From Ferruginibacter sp. (lineage in GTDB: Bacteria; Bacteroidota; Bacteroidia; Chitinophagales; Chitinophagaceae): 64,000 bases of DNA. Where the stretch lies: contig JAQBNH010000007.1 of the NCBI GenBank assembly GCA_028288705.1, positions 372,001 through 436,000 on the forward strand, read 5' to 3'. This document shows, piece after piece, positions 19,907-30,334 of this stretch (within the stretch, counting starts at the first letter, position 1; every line of letters starts with the position of its first letter). Both the position numbers and the translations under genes were made by a program. A model generated the notes under the pieces. The model was given only the letters and a program-made list of their open reading frames with translations. It ran no database searches and had not been told where the DNA came from.

Positions 19907-20659
19907 TTAGAACGCAATACCAATGGAGATGCCGGCTCTAACGCCGCCCCATGGACCGTCGAGGTTTACCGTAGCACCAGTTGAATTTACATTCACCGTC
20001 TTTTTCGTAAGCGGAATGTCATAATCTTCCAGTTCCTGGCGCAGGTTATTTTGTTCAATCGCATTGAGCGGACGGGAAGAAACGCCGACAAAATCGCCTT
20101 TTCCTGATCCGTAATGCGGGCCTAATATCCACCAGTCGAGCGCAATGTTTTTAGATAACATCCATTGTGCACCAAACAAAACTCCGGCTGTATTGGAATT
20201 GAGGTTTCCCGAAAGATTAATCGTACTCTTTGCTGAAAGGGCATCATCATAAGATACACGGATATCGCTGATCTTATTGGTTGTATACCGGTAGAAAGGA
20301 GCAATATAAAACCCGCGGCCATACCCTTTTTTCCCAACGTACCAGCGAACTTCCGGCGTGATGGCGAAACTGCTCAGCTTCATGGTTTTAATGCCCTCTT
20401 CAATATACGGATCACCATCTCCCACGATATCAGCGAACTTGTTTTTAAACGGTAGTTCGGTATTGGGCATCGTGCGGAATGAGATCGCCGCCGAAAATGA
20501 CTTTTTTATGATTCGTTCATATTGCACCGAAATTGTTTTAAATGCCAGCGACGTAACATTCAATTTTACAATATTGGAACGGAGATCTTTTTCCATTTCC
20601 TGGGCTGATGCGGCAGCAACGCCAAAAACGAAACTTAGTGCTAAGAGGATTTTTTTCAT
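19907..20659 (-). CDS. outer-membrane/secreted beta-barrel-like protein (DUF3575-like)
   Basis: 250 aa; signal peptide; 'NIVKLNVTSLAFKTISVQYERIIKKSFSAAISFRTMP', 'GFYIAPFYRY'. Confidence 0.65.
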   Translation of the reverse strand: MKKILLALSFVFGVAAASAQEMEKDLRSNIVKLNVTSLAFKTISVQYERIIKKSFSAAISFRTMPNTELPFKNKFADIVGDGDPYIEEGIKTMKLSSFAITPEVRWYVGKKGYGRGFYIAPFYRYTTNKISDIRVSYDDALSAKSTINLSGNLNSNTAGVLFGAQWMLSKNIALDWWILGPHYGSGKGDFVGVSSRPLNAIEQNNLRQELEDYDIPLTKKTVNVNSTGATVNLDGPWGGVRAGISIGIAF

Positions 20660-20691
20660 AGTATCAATTTTTCAACGTTAATGAACGAAGA

Positions 20692-22731
20692 TCAGGCTTT
20701 CATGGTTTCCAGTTCTTTCTGCATTTTAAACATTTCATCACGCAACCGCGCAGCTTCCATAAAGTCCAGATCCCGCGCCGCTTTTTCCATATCCTTTTTT
20801 ATTTTCCCGATGCCCTTCTCCATTTGCGGAATGGTTTTGTAAACGGCCTGCTCATCTGCTGCTACATTTACCAGTTCTTCATCAGGCCCCACTGCATATG
20901 GATTTGACGGATCGTAACCTTTTACATCGAGTACACTTCCTTGCGCAAACACCTGTTCTTTTGTTTTGATAATGGTTTGGGGAGTGATGCCGTGTATCGT
21001 ATTATATTCAATTTGCTTTTCACGGCGGCGGGTTGTTTCGTCGATGGTGCGTTGCATACTTTCCGTCATTTTATCTGCGTAAAAAATAACGAGCCCGTTT
21101 ACATTTCTCGCAGCGCGGCCAGCCGTTTGCGTCAGGCTGCGTTCGTTCCGTAAAAAGCCTTCCTTATCTGCATCCAGGATAGCAACCAGCGACACTTCCG
21201 GCAAATCGAGTCCTTCACGCAGCAGGTTTACGCCAACCAGTACATCGATGATACCCAATCTCAGTTCGCGTAAAATTTCAATCCTGTCCAGCGTCTGCAC
21301 TTCACTATGGATGTATTTACTTTTCACATTGATGCGCTGCAGGTATTTGTCCATTTCTTCCGCCATGCGTTTTGTTAGCGTAGTCACCAGGATACGATCG
21401 CCCATTTTAATGCGGTTATCGATTTCCTCCAGCAAATCATCGATCTGGTTAACAGAAGGACGTATTTCGATTGGCGGATCCAGCAGGCCGGTCGGGCGCA
21501 CGACTTGTTCCACCACAACGCCACCTGTTTTTTCCAGTTCATATTCTCCCGGCGTGGCAGAAACGAACACCGTTTGGTTGGTGAGGTTTTCAAACTCGTG
21601 AAAATTTTGCGGGCGGTTATCCATGGCAGATGGCAGGCGAAAACCATAATCTACCAGCACTAATTTCCTGCTGCGATCTCCACCATACATGCCACTTACC
21701 TGGGGCACCGTTTGATGGCTTTCATCAATGATCGTAAGAAAATCTTTGGGGAAATAATCCAGCAGGCAGAATGGCCTTGCGCCTGGTTTGCGCCGATCGA
21801 AGAACCGCGAATAATTTTCGATGCCATTACAAAAACCCAGTTCACGGATCATTTCCAGATCGTAGTTCACCCGCTCGCCGATCCGTTGCGCTTCAATATA
21901 TTTACCAACATTTTTAAAATATTCAACCTGTGCCGCACACTCGTCCTGGATCTCGTGGATCACCTGTGTAAGCATATCTTTTGGTGCGAGGTAAAGATTG
22001 GCGGGAAAGATGGCAGCGTTTTCTACAGTTCCGATCCGCTTGCCTGTCGCTAATTCCAGCGTCTCAATGCTTTCAATCTCATCACCAAAAAAACTAATGC
22101 GATAACCAAAATCAACGTAAGGCAAATTGATGTCCACAGTATCGCCTTTCACCCGAAAAGTTCCGCGGGTAAAATCTCCCTGGCTGCGATGATAAAGCGA
22201 ATTTACCAGCGCATGTAAAAATCCCTGTCGCGAAACCACCTGTTTTTGTTTGATGCGGATGATGCCGTTTTCATATTCTGTTGGGTTGCCCATACCATAA
22301 ATACAACTCACGCTGGCCACAACAATAATATCCCGCCGTCCGCTTAATAACTGGGCGGTCGCCTGTAACCGTAGTTTGTCGAGCTCTTCATTAATGCTCA
22401 GATCTTTTTCTATATAAGTATTGCTTACGGGCATATACGCTTCCGGCTGATAATAGTCGTAGTAGGAAACAAAATAGCCAACCGCATTATCCGGGAAAAA
22501 TTGTTTGAATTCCCCGTACAATTGCGCCACGAGCGTTTTGTTATGTGTGAGTACCAATGTCGGGCGCTGAACATTTTGGATGACGTTGGCCATCGTAAAC
22601 GTTTTACCACTGCCGGTTACGCCCAATAAAGTCTGGTAGCGCTCACCGCTCAGAATCCCGTCAGTTAATTGTTGAATTGCGCCGGGTTGGTCGCCGGCTG
22701 GTGAATATGGTGCTTGAAGTTGAAACGGCAA
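20692..22731 (-). CDS. uvrB: excinuclease ABC subunit B
   Basis: 679 aa; LLGVTGSGKTFTMANVI, YYDYYQPEAY, DEDKEGFLRNERSLTQTAGRAARN-like motif, C-terminal UVR motif. Confidence 0.97.
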   Translation of the reverse strand: MPFQLQAPYSPAGDQPGAIQQLTDGILSGERYQTLLGVTGSGKTFTMANVIQNVQRPTLVLTHNKTLVAQLYGEFKQFFPDNAVGYFVSYYDYYQPEAYMPVSNTYIEKDLSINEELDKLRLQATAQLLSGRRDIIVVASVSCIYGMGNPTEYENGIIRIKQKQVVSRQGFLHALVNSLYHRSQGDFTRGTFRVKGDTVDINLPYVDFGYRISFFGDEIESIETLELATGKRIGTVENAAIFPANLYLAPKDMLTQVIHEIQDECAAQVEYFKNVGKYIEAQRIGERVNYDLEMIRELGFCNGIENYSRFFDRRKPGARPFCLLDYFPKDFLTIIDESHQTVPQVSGMYGGDRSRKLVLVDYGFRLPSAMDNRPQNFHEFENLTNQTVFVSATPGEYELEKTGGVVVEQVVRPTGLLDPPIEIRPSVNQIDDLLEEIDNRIKMGDRILVTTLTKRMAEEMDKYLQRINVKSKYIHSEVQTLDRIEILRELRLGIIDVLVGVNLLREGLDLPEVSLVAILDADKEGFLRNERSLTQTAGRAARNVNGLVIFYADKMTESMQRTIDETTRRREKQIEYNTIHGITPQTIIKTKEQVFAQGSVLDVKGYDPSNPYAVGPDEELVNVAADEQAVYKTIPQMEKGIGKIKKDMEKAARDLDFMEAARLRDEMFKMQKELETMKA

Positions 22732-22746
22732 TGATCTGGTTTTTTA

Positions 22747-22780
22747 CAAATTTAAAAAAGCGCTTACGGATTACAGGCAA
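22747..22780 (-). promoter_or_regulatory. uvrB promoter
   Basis: Minus strand TTG, 23 nt, TAAATTTG; 15 nt upstream of the uvrB ATG. Confidence 0.5.
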
Positions 22781-22842
22781 AAACAATGCAGAAAAAAAAT
22801 GAGCCCGTTAAGGCCCATTATTTAAAAAATATTTCATTAGGT

Positions 22843-24747
22843 TTATTTTGAGGCCAGCTCGATCATCGTCGCGATCTCATCAACCAGACCGTCTTCGCTG
22901 CCCATGTAACCGATCGCTTTAAAACGGATCTTGCCATCTTTGTCGATCACGAATTTTGTGGGAATTCCGCTTACGCCAAAATCACTGACCATCTTATCCT
23001 CGTTATCCATCAGCACATAAAACGGGTATTGCTTTTTCTGCATAAAATCTTTCGCATTTTGCAATTTATTCTCCACTGTTTCCCAGGTGTCCACGAACAG
23101 GAATTTCACATTGTCATCATCTTTATACTTGGCAAGCGCTTTGTTCATGCCCGGCATTGAAGCAATACAGGGCCCGCACCAGGTTGCCCAAAAATCCACG
23201 ATCACTACTTTCCCTTTCAGATCAGCGAGGCTGACTTGCCTGCCCTCAAAATCTTTCAGACTGAATTTTGGCGACGCCTCGTTGATCATAGTTTTAGCGA
23301 TCTCTGCACGACGTTTCATTTTCGCCGCAGATTCCAGTTTTACGAGATATGCTTCAAACCCATCCGCTGATTTTTTTTCAGCTACATATAAATTTTTCAG
23401 CGCCTCTTTGGTTTTGCTGGTTGCGGCACCATCTTCCACCATTTTTTCTATGAGCTTTTTTGCTTCCGGAGCCGGCAAGGCTTTTTCTGCCAGTAAAGCG
23501 TAGCGTTCGTTGTATTCCGCATCTTTCAGTTTCCTGATCGTAGCTGCATCTTTTGCATAAGGTAAACCTGTTTTGTATTCTCCCTGTTTGTACAGGATGA
23601 AGGCGTATGTATCCGCAAACATGGAGTAAGTAGCCTGTCGGTTATCAAGCCATTGCTTGCTGGTAAAGCCATCCGGACGTTTGCCTGATGGTTTTTGCAT
23701 TTCTGCTTTTGCATAACTGGTAGCCTGCCATGACATTTTTTTGGCAACGGCGATATCTCCGTCTGCTTCAGCCATATTCCAGGAAATATCGTTGTTATTG
23801 GCAGCTATATCTGCAGGAAGTAAACTTCCGTTCCATTTTTCGTAGGCGCTATAATTTTTTTCTGTGGCATAAGCGCTGGCAATCTGCCGGCGGAGATAAT
23901 TGTCCATCGCTTTATCCTTTTCCGTCACAGGATATTTTTCGATGTAGTTCTTGTACAACGCCAGTTTTTTGTCAGCATTTTTTTCTGTGTAGAAGGGCTG
24001 TAACAGCTCATTCTTCACCCAATCGCCATGAGGATAGGCGATTTTCATCGCTGCCAGAAGGCTATCTGCTTTTGCCTTTTTCTTATCGCGCGTGTACCAT
24101 TGAGCGAGCGTCGCGTAACCGGCTTCCGGCAAATCTGACTGTGATTCGTAAGTTGCCAATTCTGCCGCGATCAATTCCGGCGCTTCCTTCTTCTTTGCAC
24201 GATTGATGCCTCCTAAATAAGCATTGAAATACCGGGGATCTTTTTTTAGTGCGGGATATTCTTTGATACCATCTTCTAAGTATCTGAGCGCAGCTGTCGC
24301 ATCGTTTGGCATCCCAAACAAATATTCACCGTAACCAGCCTGAATTTGCGAAGCCCAGGTGTAGTAGCCTTCGAGCGGCCGGTTGTTGGGGCCGTAAACC
24401 GGGCTGATATAACCTTTCCCGGCATTGATGTCTTTCTCTTCACCCGAGGAGAAGCCAAACGCGATCGCCGTTGTATTGCTGTCGATCATCACGCTGCCCT
24501 GGTAAATCGTCCCTGCTTTTTTTACAACAGGTTCAGAAACTTTCAGGCCTTTGTCTGAAAATTGGTACACCGTCACTTCCAGTGTCGGCTTTTTTATCAG
24601 CGACCCGAAATTTTTGTTGTAAAGGAATTTAAGCTCCTTATTGGGTTTTGGATAGGCAGGATTGAGTTTAAGTGCGGTAAAGTCTGGCTGAGCCTGCGCG
24701 CTCAGAAAAAAGGTTGCAGCGAACAACGCGATAAATATATTTTTCAT
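22843..24747 (-). CDS. TlpA-like thioredoxin-fold protein with long helical N-terminal region
   Basis: 634 aa; signal peptide; C-terminal VVIVDFWATWCGPCIASMPGMNKA. Confidence 0.88.
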   Translation of the reverse strand: MKNIFIALFAATFFLSAQAQPDFTALKLNPAYPKPNKELKFLYNKNFGSLIKKPTLEVTVYQFSDKGLKVSEPVVKKAGTIYQGSVMIDSNTTAIAFGFSSGEEKDINAGKGYISPVYGPNNRPLEGYYTWASQIQAGYGEYLFGMPNDATAALRYLEDGIKEYPALKKDPRYFNAYLGGINRAKKKEAPELIAAELATYESQSDLPEAGYATLAQWYTRDKKKAKADSLLAAMKIAYPHGDWVKNELLQPFYTEKNADKKLALYKNYIEKYPVTEKDKAMDNYLRRQIASAYATEKNYSAYEKWNGSLLPADIAANNNDISWNMAEADGDIAVAKKMSWQATSYAKAEMQKPSGKRPDGFTSKQWLDNRQATYSMFADTYAFILYKQGEYKTGLPYAKDAATIRKLKDAEYNERYALLAEKALPAPEAKKLIEKMVEDGAATSKTKEALKNLYVAEKKSADGFEAYLVKLESAAKMKRRAEIAKTMINEASPKFSLKDFEGRQVSLADLKGKVVIVDFWATWCGPCIASMPGMNKALAKYKDDDNVKFLFVDTWETVENKLQNAKDFMQKKQYPFYVLMDNEDKMVSDFGVSGIPTKFVIDKDGKIRFKAIGYMGSEDGLVDEIATMIELASK

Positions 24748-24822
24748 AACGGGAGTTTTATCCCTTAAATATATTTAATATATCTGAAGGCTGCCGGGGA
24801 AAAACGCAGTAATCCCCGGGGT

Positions 24823-25140
24823 TTACCGCTCTATAAGGACCATTTTGTTTCTTTCCTTATCCAGGGCGCGTGATTTCAGGAACCAGGAGATCGTAAAAGT
24901 GGGTATAATATCGGAAAAGGGTAGGAGTTCTTCCAGGAAACTGAATGCACCCCCGAAGATGCCCATCTTTCCGCCAAACATCCTTAAATAGATGAAACCA
25001 GACAATGGCGCCCAGATCACATCGGAAAATTCCCCGATCAGGGGCAGGGTAAAGCTCATACAGCCAATTGCATCAAAAAGAATACAGAGCGCCAGGCTGG
25101 GTAAAGGTTTCGTTTGGCTTTTAATGAGTTGTTTTTTCAT
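24823..25140 (-). CDS. conserved small membrane protein
   Basis: MKKQLIKSQTKPLPSLALCILFDAIGCMSFTLPLIGEFSDVIWAPLSGFI; internal start at 25140 preferred to 25167. Confidence 0.65.
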   Translation of the reverse strand: MKKQLIKSQTKPLPSLALCILFDAIGCMSFTLPLIGEFSDVIWAPLSGFIYLRMFGGKMGIFGGAFSFLEELLPFSDIIPTFTISWFLKSRALDKERNKMVLIER

Positions 25141-25340
25141 GCCGGCATATGGACAAATAGCGTGCATAACTGTTCATTTGACAGTTTGGCTTAGATGAAT
25201 TATTGTTAATGTTTTCTCAGGCACAGATCTTTTTTGAGCGGAAGCCGGGGCATGATATATGAAATGGTTTTTATGGGTTGCCGGATTGATCACGGTGCCG
25301 GGCGATATCGCGGTATAAATGTTATAATTTCAAAACCGGC

Positions 25341-25370
25341 TTGCCATCCCGTTGAAAAGGCGTACATTTG
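25341..25370 (+). promoter_or_regulatory. typA promoter
   Basis: TTG (25341-25343), 19 nt, TACATTTG (25363-25370). Confidence 0.6.
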
Positions 25371-25379
25371 CGCCTCAAA

Positions 25380-25398
25380 AAACAGCTATTGGCTGTTT
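25380..25398 (+). promoter_or_regulatory. 5'-UTR stem-loop of typA
   Basis: AAACAGC-TATTG-GCTGTTT, starting 10 nt after the -7 element. Confidence 0.5.
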
Positions 25399-25467
25399 AG
25401 CCGTAAGCACAGTTTACCTCTGTTTTTGCTCGATACCGCTAAACAACAGCAGCAAAATACATTAACA

Positions 25468-27279
25468 ATGAACATTCGCAACATCGCCATTATCGCTCAC
25501 GTTGATCATGGAAAAACAACACTGGTAGATAAAATCTTACATGCTACCAAAGTATTCAGAGAAAACCAGGATGCAGGTGAACTTATCATGGATAGCAACG
25601 ATCTTGAAAGAGAAAGAGGTATTACCATTTTTAGTAAAAACGTATCGGTTACTTATAAAGACGTTAAGATTAACGTTATTGATACCCCGGGGCATAGTGA
25701 CTTTGGCGGTGAAGTAGAAAGGGTATTGAAAATGGCGGATGGTGTTTTATTGCTGGTAGATGCGTTTGAAGGCCCGATGCCGCAAACACGTTTCGTACTG
25801 CAAAAAGCTCTTGCACTTGGCTTGCACCCGATCGTTGTGATCAATAAAGTAGATAAGCCAAATTGTCGGCCTGATGAAGTTCATGACGCAGTTTTTGAAC
25901 TCTTCTTTAACCTGGATGCAACAGAAGAGCAGCTGGATTTTCCTACAATCTACGGCAGTAGCAAGAACGGCTGGATGAATACATCTTTAACTGAAACAGA
26001 AAATATTTTGCCTTTGCTGGACGCGATCCTGGAACATGTTCCTGAGCCGAAAGTAAATGAAGGTTTTACGCAGATGCAAATCACTTCACTGGATTACTCT
26101 TCTTTCCTTGGCCGTATTGCTGTAGGTAAAGTTGCCCGTGGCAGTATCAAAGAAAACCAGCAGATCGCTTTAATGCAGGCTGATGGCACCGTAAAGAAAA
26201 TGAAGATCAAAGAGCTTTACGTGTTTGAAGGTATGGGCAAAAAGAAAGTAGCGGAAGTTTTCGCCGGTGATATTTGCGCAGTGGTTGGTTTGGAAACATT
26301 CAATATCGGTGATACCATCGCTGATGTGGAAAATCCTGAAGCCCTTCCGGTGATTAGTGTGGATGAACCAACGATGAGCATGTTATTCGGTATTAACAAT
26401 TCACCCTTCTTCGGTAAAGAAGGTAAGTTCGTTACCAGCCGTCACCTTCGTGACCGCCTGATGAAAGAAACGGAAAAAAACCTGGCACTTCGTGTGGAAG
26501 ACAGTGACAGTGCTGATAGCTTTAACGTATTTGGTCGTGGTATCCTTCACTTAGGTATCCTGATCGAAACGATGCGCAGGGAAGGTTTTGAATTAACGAT
26601 CGGCCAGCCGCAGGTGTTGGTAAAACACATCGACGGCGTTAAGAGCGAGCCTTTCGAGATCCTCGTTGTTGATGTTCCTTCTGAATACTCAGGTAAAGTA
26701 ATTGACCTCGTTACCCAGAAAAAAGGCGAAATGCTGGTTATGGAAACTAAAGGTGAAATGCAGCATCTTGAATTCGATATACCTTCAAGAGGGTTGATCG
26801 GTTTAAGAAGTAACATGCTGACAAACACTGCAGGTGAAGCTGTAATGGCACATCGTTTCAATGCTTACAAACCATGGAAAGGACCCATTCCTGGCCGTAA
26901 CAATGGTGTATTGCTGAGCAAAACAACAGAAAAAACAACGGGTTATTCTATCGATAAATTACAGGATCGCGGACGTTTCTTCGTTGATCCGGGTGAAGAT
27001 GTTTACGCAGGCCAGATCATCGCGGAACATATTAAGCCAGGAGATCTGGTTGTAAATGCAACAGAACCGAAGAAATTGACGAATCACCGTGCAAGCGGAT
27101 CTGATGATGCATCGAAAGCTGCGCCAAAGATCTTAATGTCACTGGAAGAATGTATGGAGTATATCCAGCAGGATGAGTGTATCGAGGTTACACCTAAAAG
27201 TGTTCGTCTGCGTAAAACGATCCTGAATGAAGACGATCGCAAACGCGTAAGCAAGTCGATGGCTTCTGAAGCAGTATAA
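25468..27279 (+). CDS. typA: translational GTPase TypA/BipA
   Basis: [24 protein letters not shown]...[14 protein letters not shown]; the ORF-track start at 25234 lies upstream of the promoter. Confidence 0.96.
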   Translation: MNIRNIAIIAHVDHGKTTLVDKILHATKVFRENQDAGELIMDSNDLERERGITIFSKNVSVTYKDVKINVIDTPGHSDFGGEVERVLKMADGVLLLVDAFEGPMPQTRFVLQKALALGLHPIVVINKVDKPNCRPDEVHDAVFELFFNLDATEEQLDFPTIYGSSKNGWMNTSLTETENILPLLDAILEHVPEPKVNEGFTQMQITSLDYSSFLGRIAVGKVARGSIKENQQIALMQADGTVKKMKIKELYVFEGMGKKKVAEVFAGDICAVVGLETFNIGDTIADVENPEALPVISVDEPTMSMLFGINNSPFFGKEGKFVTSRHLRDRLMKETEKNLALRVEDSDSADSFNVFGRGILHLGILIETMRREGFELTIGQPQVLVKHIDGVKSEPFEILVVDVPSEYSGKVIDLVTQKKGEMLVMETKGEMQHLEFDIPSRGLIGLRSNMLTNTAGEAVMAHRFNAYKPWKGPIPGRNNGVLLSKTTEKTTGYSIDKLQDRGRFFVDPGEDVYAGQIIAEHIKPGDLVVNATEPKKLTNHRASGSDDASKAAPKILMSLEECMEYIQQDECIEVTPKSVRLRKTILNEDDRKRVSKSMASEAV

Positions 27280-27300
27280 TCAACGATTTTAATCATACTT

Positions 27301-27329
27301 AATCCGCTCCGAAACGAGCGGATTTTTTT
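27301..27329 (+). terminator. typA terminator
   Basis: AATCCGCTC-CGAAAC-GAGCGGATT followed by T run. Confidence 0.8.
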
Positions 27330-27382
27330 ATTCTGTCGGGTTTTATACCGATTCTTTTACACGGAAGGCGTATTTTTGCAGC

Positions 27383-27616
27383 ATGAAAAAATACATGGTT
27401 TTCCTGGTTGTTTTTACCCTGGCTTTTTTGCTGGCGGCTGACGCCGGGGCTCAATGCGCGATGTGTACAAAAACAGCTTCGCAATTGGGTGAAAAACCTG
27501 CGCTGGGCCTCAACAATGGCATCCTGTACCTGATGCTGGCGCCATTTAGCATTGTGGGTTTTATCGCTTTCCGTTGGTGGAAAGGCCAGTCTGCCGCTGA
27601 TGATGCCGGGGAATAA
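27383..27616 (+). CDS. small exported CxxC membrane protein
   Basis: 77 aa; signal peptide ...ADAGAQ then CAMC, then a TM helix. Confidence 0.7.
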   Translation: MKKYMVFLVVFTLAFLLAADAGAQCAMCTKTASQLGEKPALGLNNGILYLMLAPFSIVGFIAFRWWKGQSAADDAGE

Positions 27617-27708
27617 CAACGGGCTCGTGAGTTGTTTCTCCCAAAAATATCGAAGTTTTTTAGGCTATATTGCCAGCCTAAATTAACTGTTCATTCAATT
27701 ACTTAAAG

Positions 27709-28479
27709 ATGTCGAGCCGGTTACCCGCATTTATTAAAAACTATGGCTTTTTAAATGGCCTTAAGTTATACCGCCATATTAAATCAAAATCAAATGCTGC
27801 CATTCGCCTGCCGGGCTTACAGCATCCACTTTACCTCCGCGGCAAACCAGATTCTACCGACGCATTTATCTTCGAACAGATCTTTATAGAAAAACAATAC
27901 GACGTGAGCATTCCGCTGACGCCAAAATTCATCATCGATCTCGGCGCAAATGTTGGCTTCGCAAGCGTGCTTTTCGCAAACCTTTATCCCAACGCGAAAA
28001 TATTGGCCATTGAGCCAGACGCCGGCAATTATGAAGCTGCAAAAAAAAATCTGGCGCCTTATAAAAATGTGACGTTGATAAAGGGCGCTGTCTGGCACAA
28101 ATCGGAAATGATCAATCTTGTTGACGATGGTTTTGGGGAGGCGGCATTTATGATTAAACCGGGACAAGGATCAAACATGGTGCAGGGCTATACGATAAAA
28201 GAATTGATGGAGCAACTCGGCACCAATCATATCGACTTATTAAAAATGGATGTGGAAGGCGCCGAAAAAGAATTGTTTGAATATGACGCCAAGAGCTGGA
28301 TCCCTTTTACCAAAATGATGCTGGTGGAAACGCATGACCGCTACAAGAAAAACTCCAGTACGGCTGTCTTCCAGGAGATGGCGCATTATGATTTTTCGCT
28401 GGAATTAAAAGGCGAGAATATGGTGTTGTATAATAATCTCCTGATCAATCCTTATCCGAAACACAATACGAACGATTAA
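27709..28479 (+). CDS. FkbM family methyltransferase
   Basis: FIIDLGANVGFASVLFANLYPNAKILAIEPDAGNYEAAKKN; LLKMDVEGAEKELF. Confidence 0.9.
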   Translation: MSSRLPAFIKNYGFLNGLKLYRHIKSKSNAAIRLPGLQHPLYLRGKPDSTDAFIFEQIFIEKQYDVSIPLTPKFIIDLGANVGFASVLFANLYPNAKILAIEPDAGNYEAAKKNLAPYKNVTLIKGAVWHKSEMINLVDDGFGEAAFMIKPGQGSNMVQGYTIKELMEQLGTNHIDLLKMDVEGAEKELFEYDAKSWIPFTKMMLVETHDRYKKNSSTAVFQEMAHYDFSLELKGENMVLYNNLLINPYPKHNTND

Positions 28480-29390
28480 TAGTTTGGCTTGAAAAACATT
28501 TTCAGGCTGTAAAGGATCTTCCGGTATGCCGGCTTGTTTTTTATTACGAGCAGGTTATTAATATTTTTAAAAAAGAACAGGCTGCGCTTTGCACTGGGCT
28601 TTTTATGAAAAAGCAAAATCATTTGCCGCAACAGTTTTTTCGTCGCCTCATCCTTTACCGGCGCATTTTCCATCGCCTTTAATTCAGAGAGCTTGATCGT
28701 AAATTTTTGCGCGGAAGTTTTTCGGTTCTTTTTATTTTTCGTTTTGCCCGTGCCCACTGTATTTGTATCGTGCTGCCGGTATTTCACCAATGCGCGATCC
28801 AGGAACCGAATGCCATTGCTGGCAGCTGCGCAAAAACTTATCCAGCGGTCAAACATGATCTCCGCAGGAAATGGCGAAATCTTTCTGACGAAATCTGCCC
28901 TCATCAGAATAGTATGACCCGGAACACAATTGCCCATTAAAAAAGGGGCACCAGAGTAATACGACTGCAGGTTCATCATCGACTTGAATGTTTTGTTCAT
29001 CGACCTGCCTTCTTTATCCACCAGCGCAGAATCAGAATACACGGCATCTGCATCCCCAATTTCATTAATAAGCAAAGCTATTTTATCCAGTTCCCAAATA
29101 TCGTCCTGGTCGGCAATCGCGATAAATTCACCCCTGCAATGTTGGAAAGAATGCTCAAATGTTTTCGTCACGCCCTGGTTGGCTTCATTAAAAAAAAGTT
29201 TGATCCGGCTATCGCGCTGCTGCCAATCTTTTAGCAAGGAAATAGTTTGATCCGCAGAACAATCATCGGTGATAATCAGCTCCAGGTTCTTATAAGTCTG
29301 GCTGAGGATCGTTTCCAGTTGTTCAGCCAGATAAGCTGCCCCATTATAGGTTGCCATCGCAACTGAAACCAATGAACCGTACCGCTCCAT
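28476..29390 (-). CDS. glycosyltransferase family 2
   Basis: VSVAMATYNGAAYLAEQLETILSQTYKNLELIITDDCSADQT. Confidence 0.92.
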   Translation of the reverse strand: MERYGSLVSVAMATYNGAAYLAEQLETILSQTYKNLELIITDDCSADQTISLLKDWQQRDSRIKLFFNEANQGVTKTFEHSFQHCRGEFIAIADQDDIWELDKIALLINEIGDADAVYSDSALVDKEGRSMNKTFKSMMNLQSYYSGAPFLMGNCVPGHTILMRADFVRKISPFPAEIMFDRWISFCAAASNGIRFLDRALVKYRQHDTNTVGTGKTKNKKNRKTSAQKFTIKLSELKAMENAPVKDEATKKLLRQMILLFHKKPSAKRSLFFFKNINNLLVIKNKPAYRKILYSLKMFFKPNY

Positions 29391-29419
29391 ACCTGTATTA
29401 TTATGCCTGATAAATAAAA

Positions 29420-30316
29420 TTAGTTTTTTAGCCGCGCCACAAACTGATAAAGATTAAAAGTGCCCTTGCCCGCAGCCGCTTCAATAGCTTCTTTAAGTGC
29501 AGGCTTACTCACGTCTTTCATCCTTTTTGCCTGGATAAGCTGGTAAGCTTTTTCTGCCAGTAACCAAAAGCGCTTTTCATTCCTGCCCGTTTTTATTTTT
29601 TCCAGCGCCGTGTACAATTCTGCGACGCCTTCTTTTTTAGAAGCGACGGTTTTGATCACCGGAATCTCTTCAGACTTATGATGGAAAGCCGGTGCCAGCA
29701 TCATGCGCAGGTTTCTGACAAAAAGATCAGCGCCCGGCCTGTCGGATTTATTGACGACAAACATATCCGCAATTTCCATCAATCCCGCTTTCATCGTTTG
29801 AATTTCGTCGCCGGCTTCGGGAACCAGCACAACGATCGTGGTATCTGCCAGGCCTGCAATTTCAATTTCACTCTGACCAACACCAACTGTTTCAACAATA
29901 ATATAATCGAAGCCTGCCGCGTTCATCAGTTCATTGATCTCGATAATTTTGGGATGCAAACCACCCATTGCACCGCGGGTGGCGAGTGACCGGATGAAAA
30001 CATTCGGATCATTGTACCAGTTGCTCATCCTGATCCTGTCGCCCAATAAAGCACCTGCATTAAACGGTGAAGACGGATCTACACAAAGCACACCGACTTT
30101 TTTACCGGCATCGAGCATTTGCCCGATCAGCGCGTCTGTGAGCGTGCTCTTTCCCGCACCGGGTGGGCCAGTAATACCAATTACGGTTGTATGCCCGGAG
30201 GGAATTGACTCCAGCAGTGTTTCATAACCGGGCACTTCGTTTTCTACCAGCGAAATACAGCGTGCCAGCGTTTTAAAATTTCCAGATTGAATTTCCTGTA
30301 ACCGTTGCGCCCACAT
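29420..30316 (-). CDS. meaB: methylmalonyl-CoA mutase-associated GTPase MeaB/ArgK family
   Basis: GITGPPGAGKSTLTDALIGQMLDAGKKVGVLCVDPSSPFNAGALLGDRIRM. Confidence 0.93.
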   Translation of the reverse strand: MWAQRLQEIQSGNFKTLARCISLVENEVPGYETLLESIPSGHTTVIGITGPPGAGKSTLTDALIGQMLDAGKKVGVLCVDPSSPFNAGALLGDRIRMSNWYNDPNVFIRSLATRGAMGGLHPKIIEINELMNAAGFDYIIVETVGVGQSEIEIAGLADTTIVVLVPEAGDEIQTMKAGLMEIADMFVVNKSDRPGADLFVRNLRMMLAPAFHHKSEEIPVIKTVASKKEGVAELYTALEKIKTGRNEKRFWLLAEKAYQLIQAKRMKDVSKPALKEAIEAAAGKGTFNLYQFVARLKN

Positions 30317-30334
30317 AGGGATGATTAAATTTTA

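Noticed and set aside
25234-25467. Upstream extension of the typA ORF to 25234
   Set aside because: The interval contains a good promoter and hairpin, and homology starts at [18 protein letters not shown] (25468).
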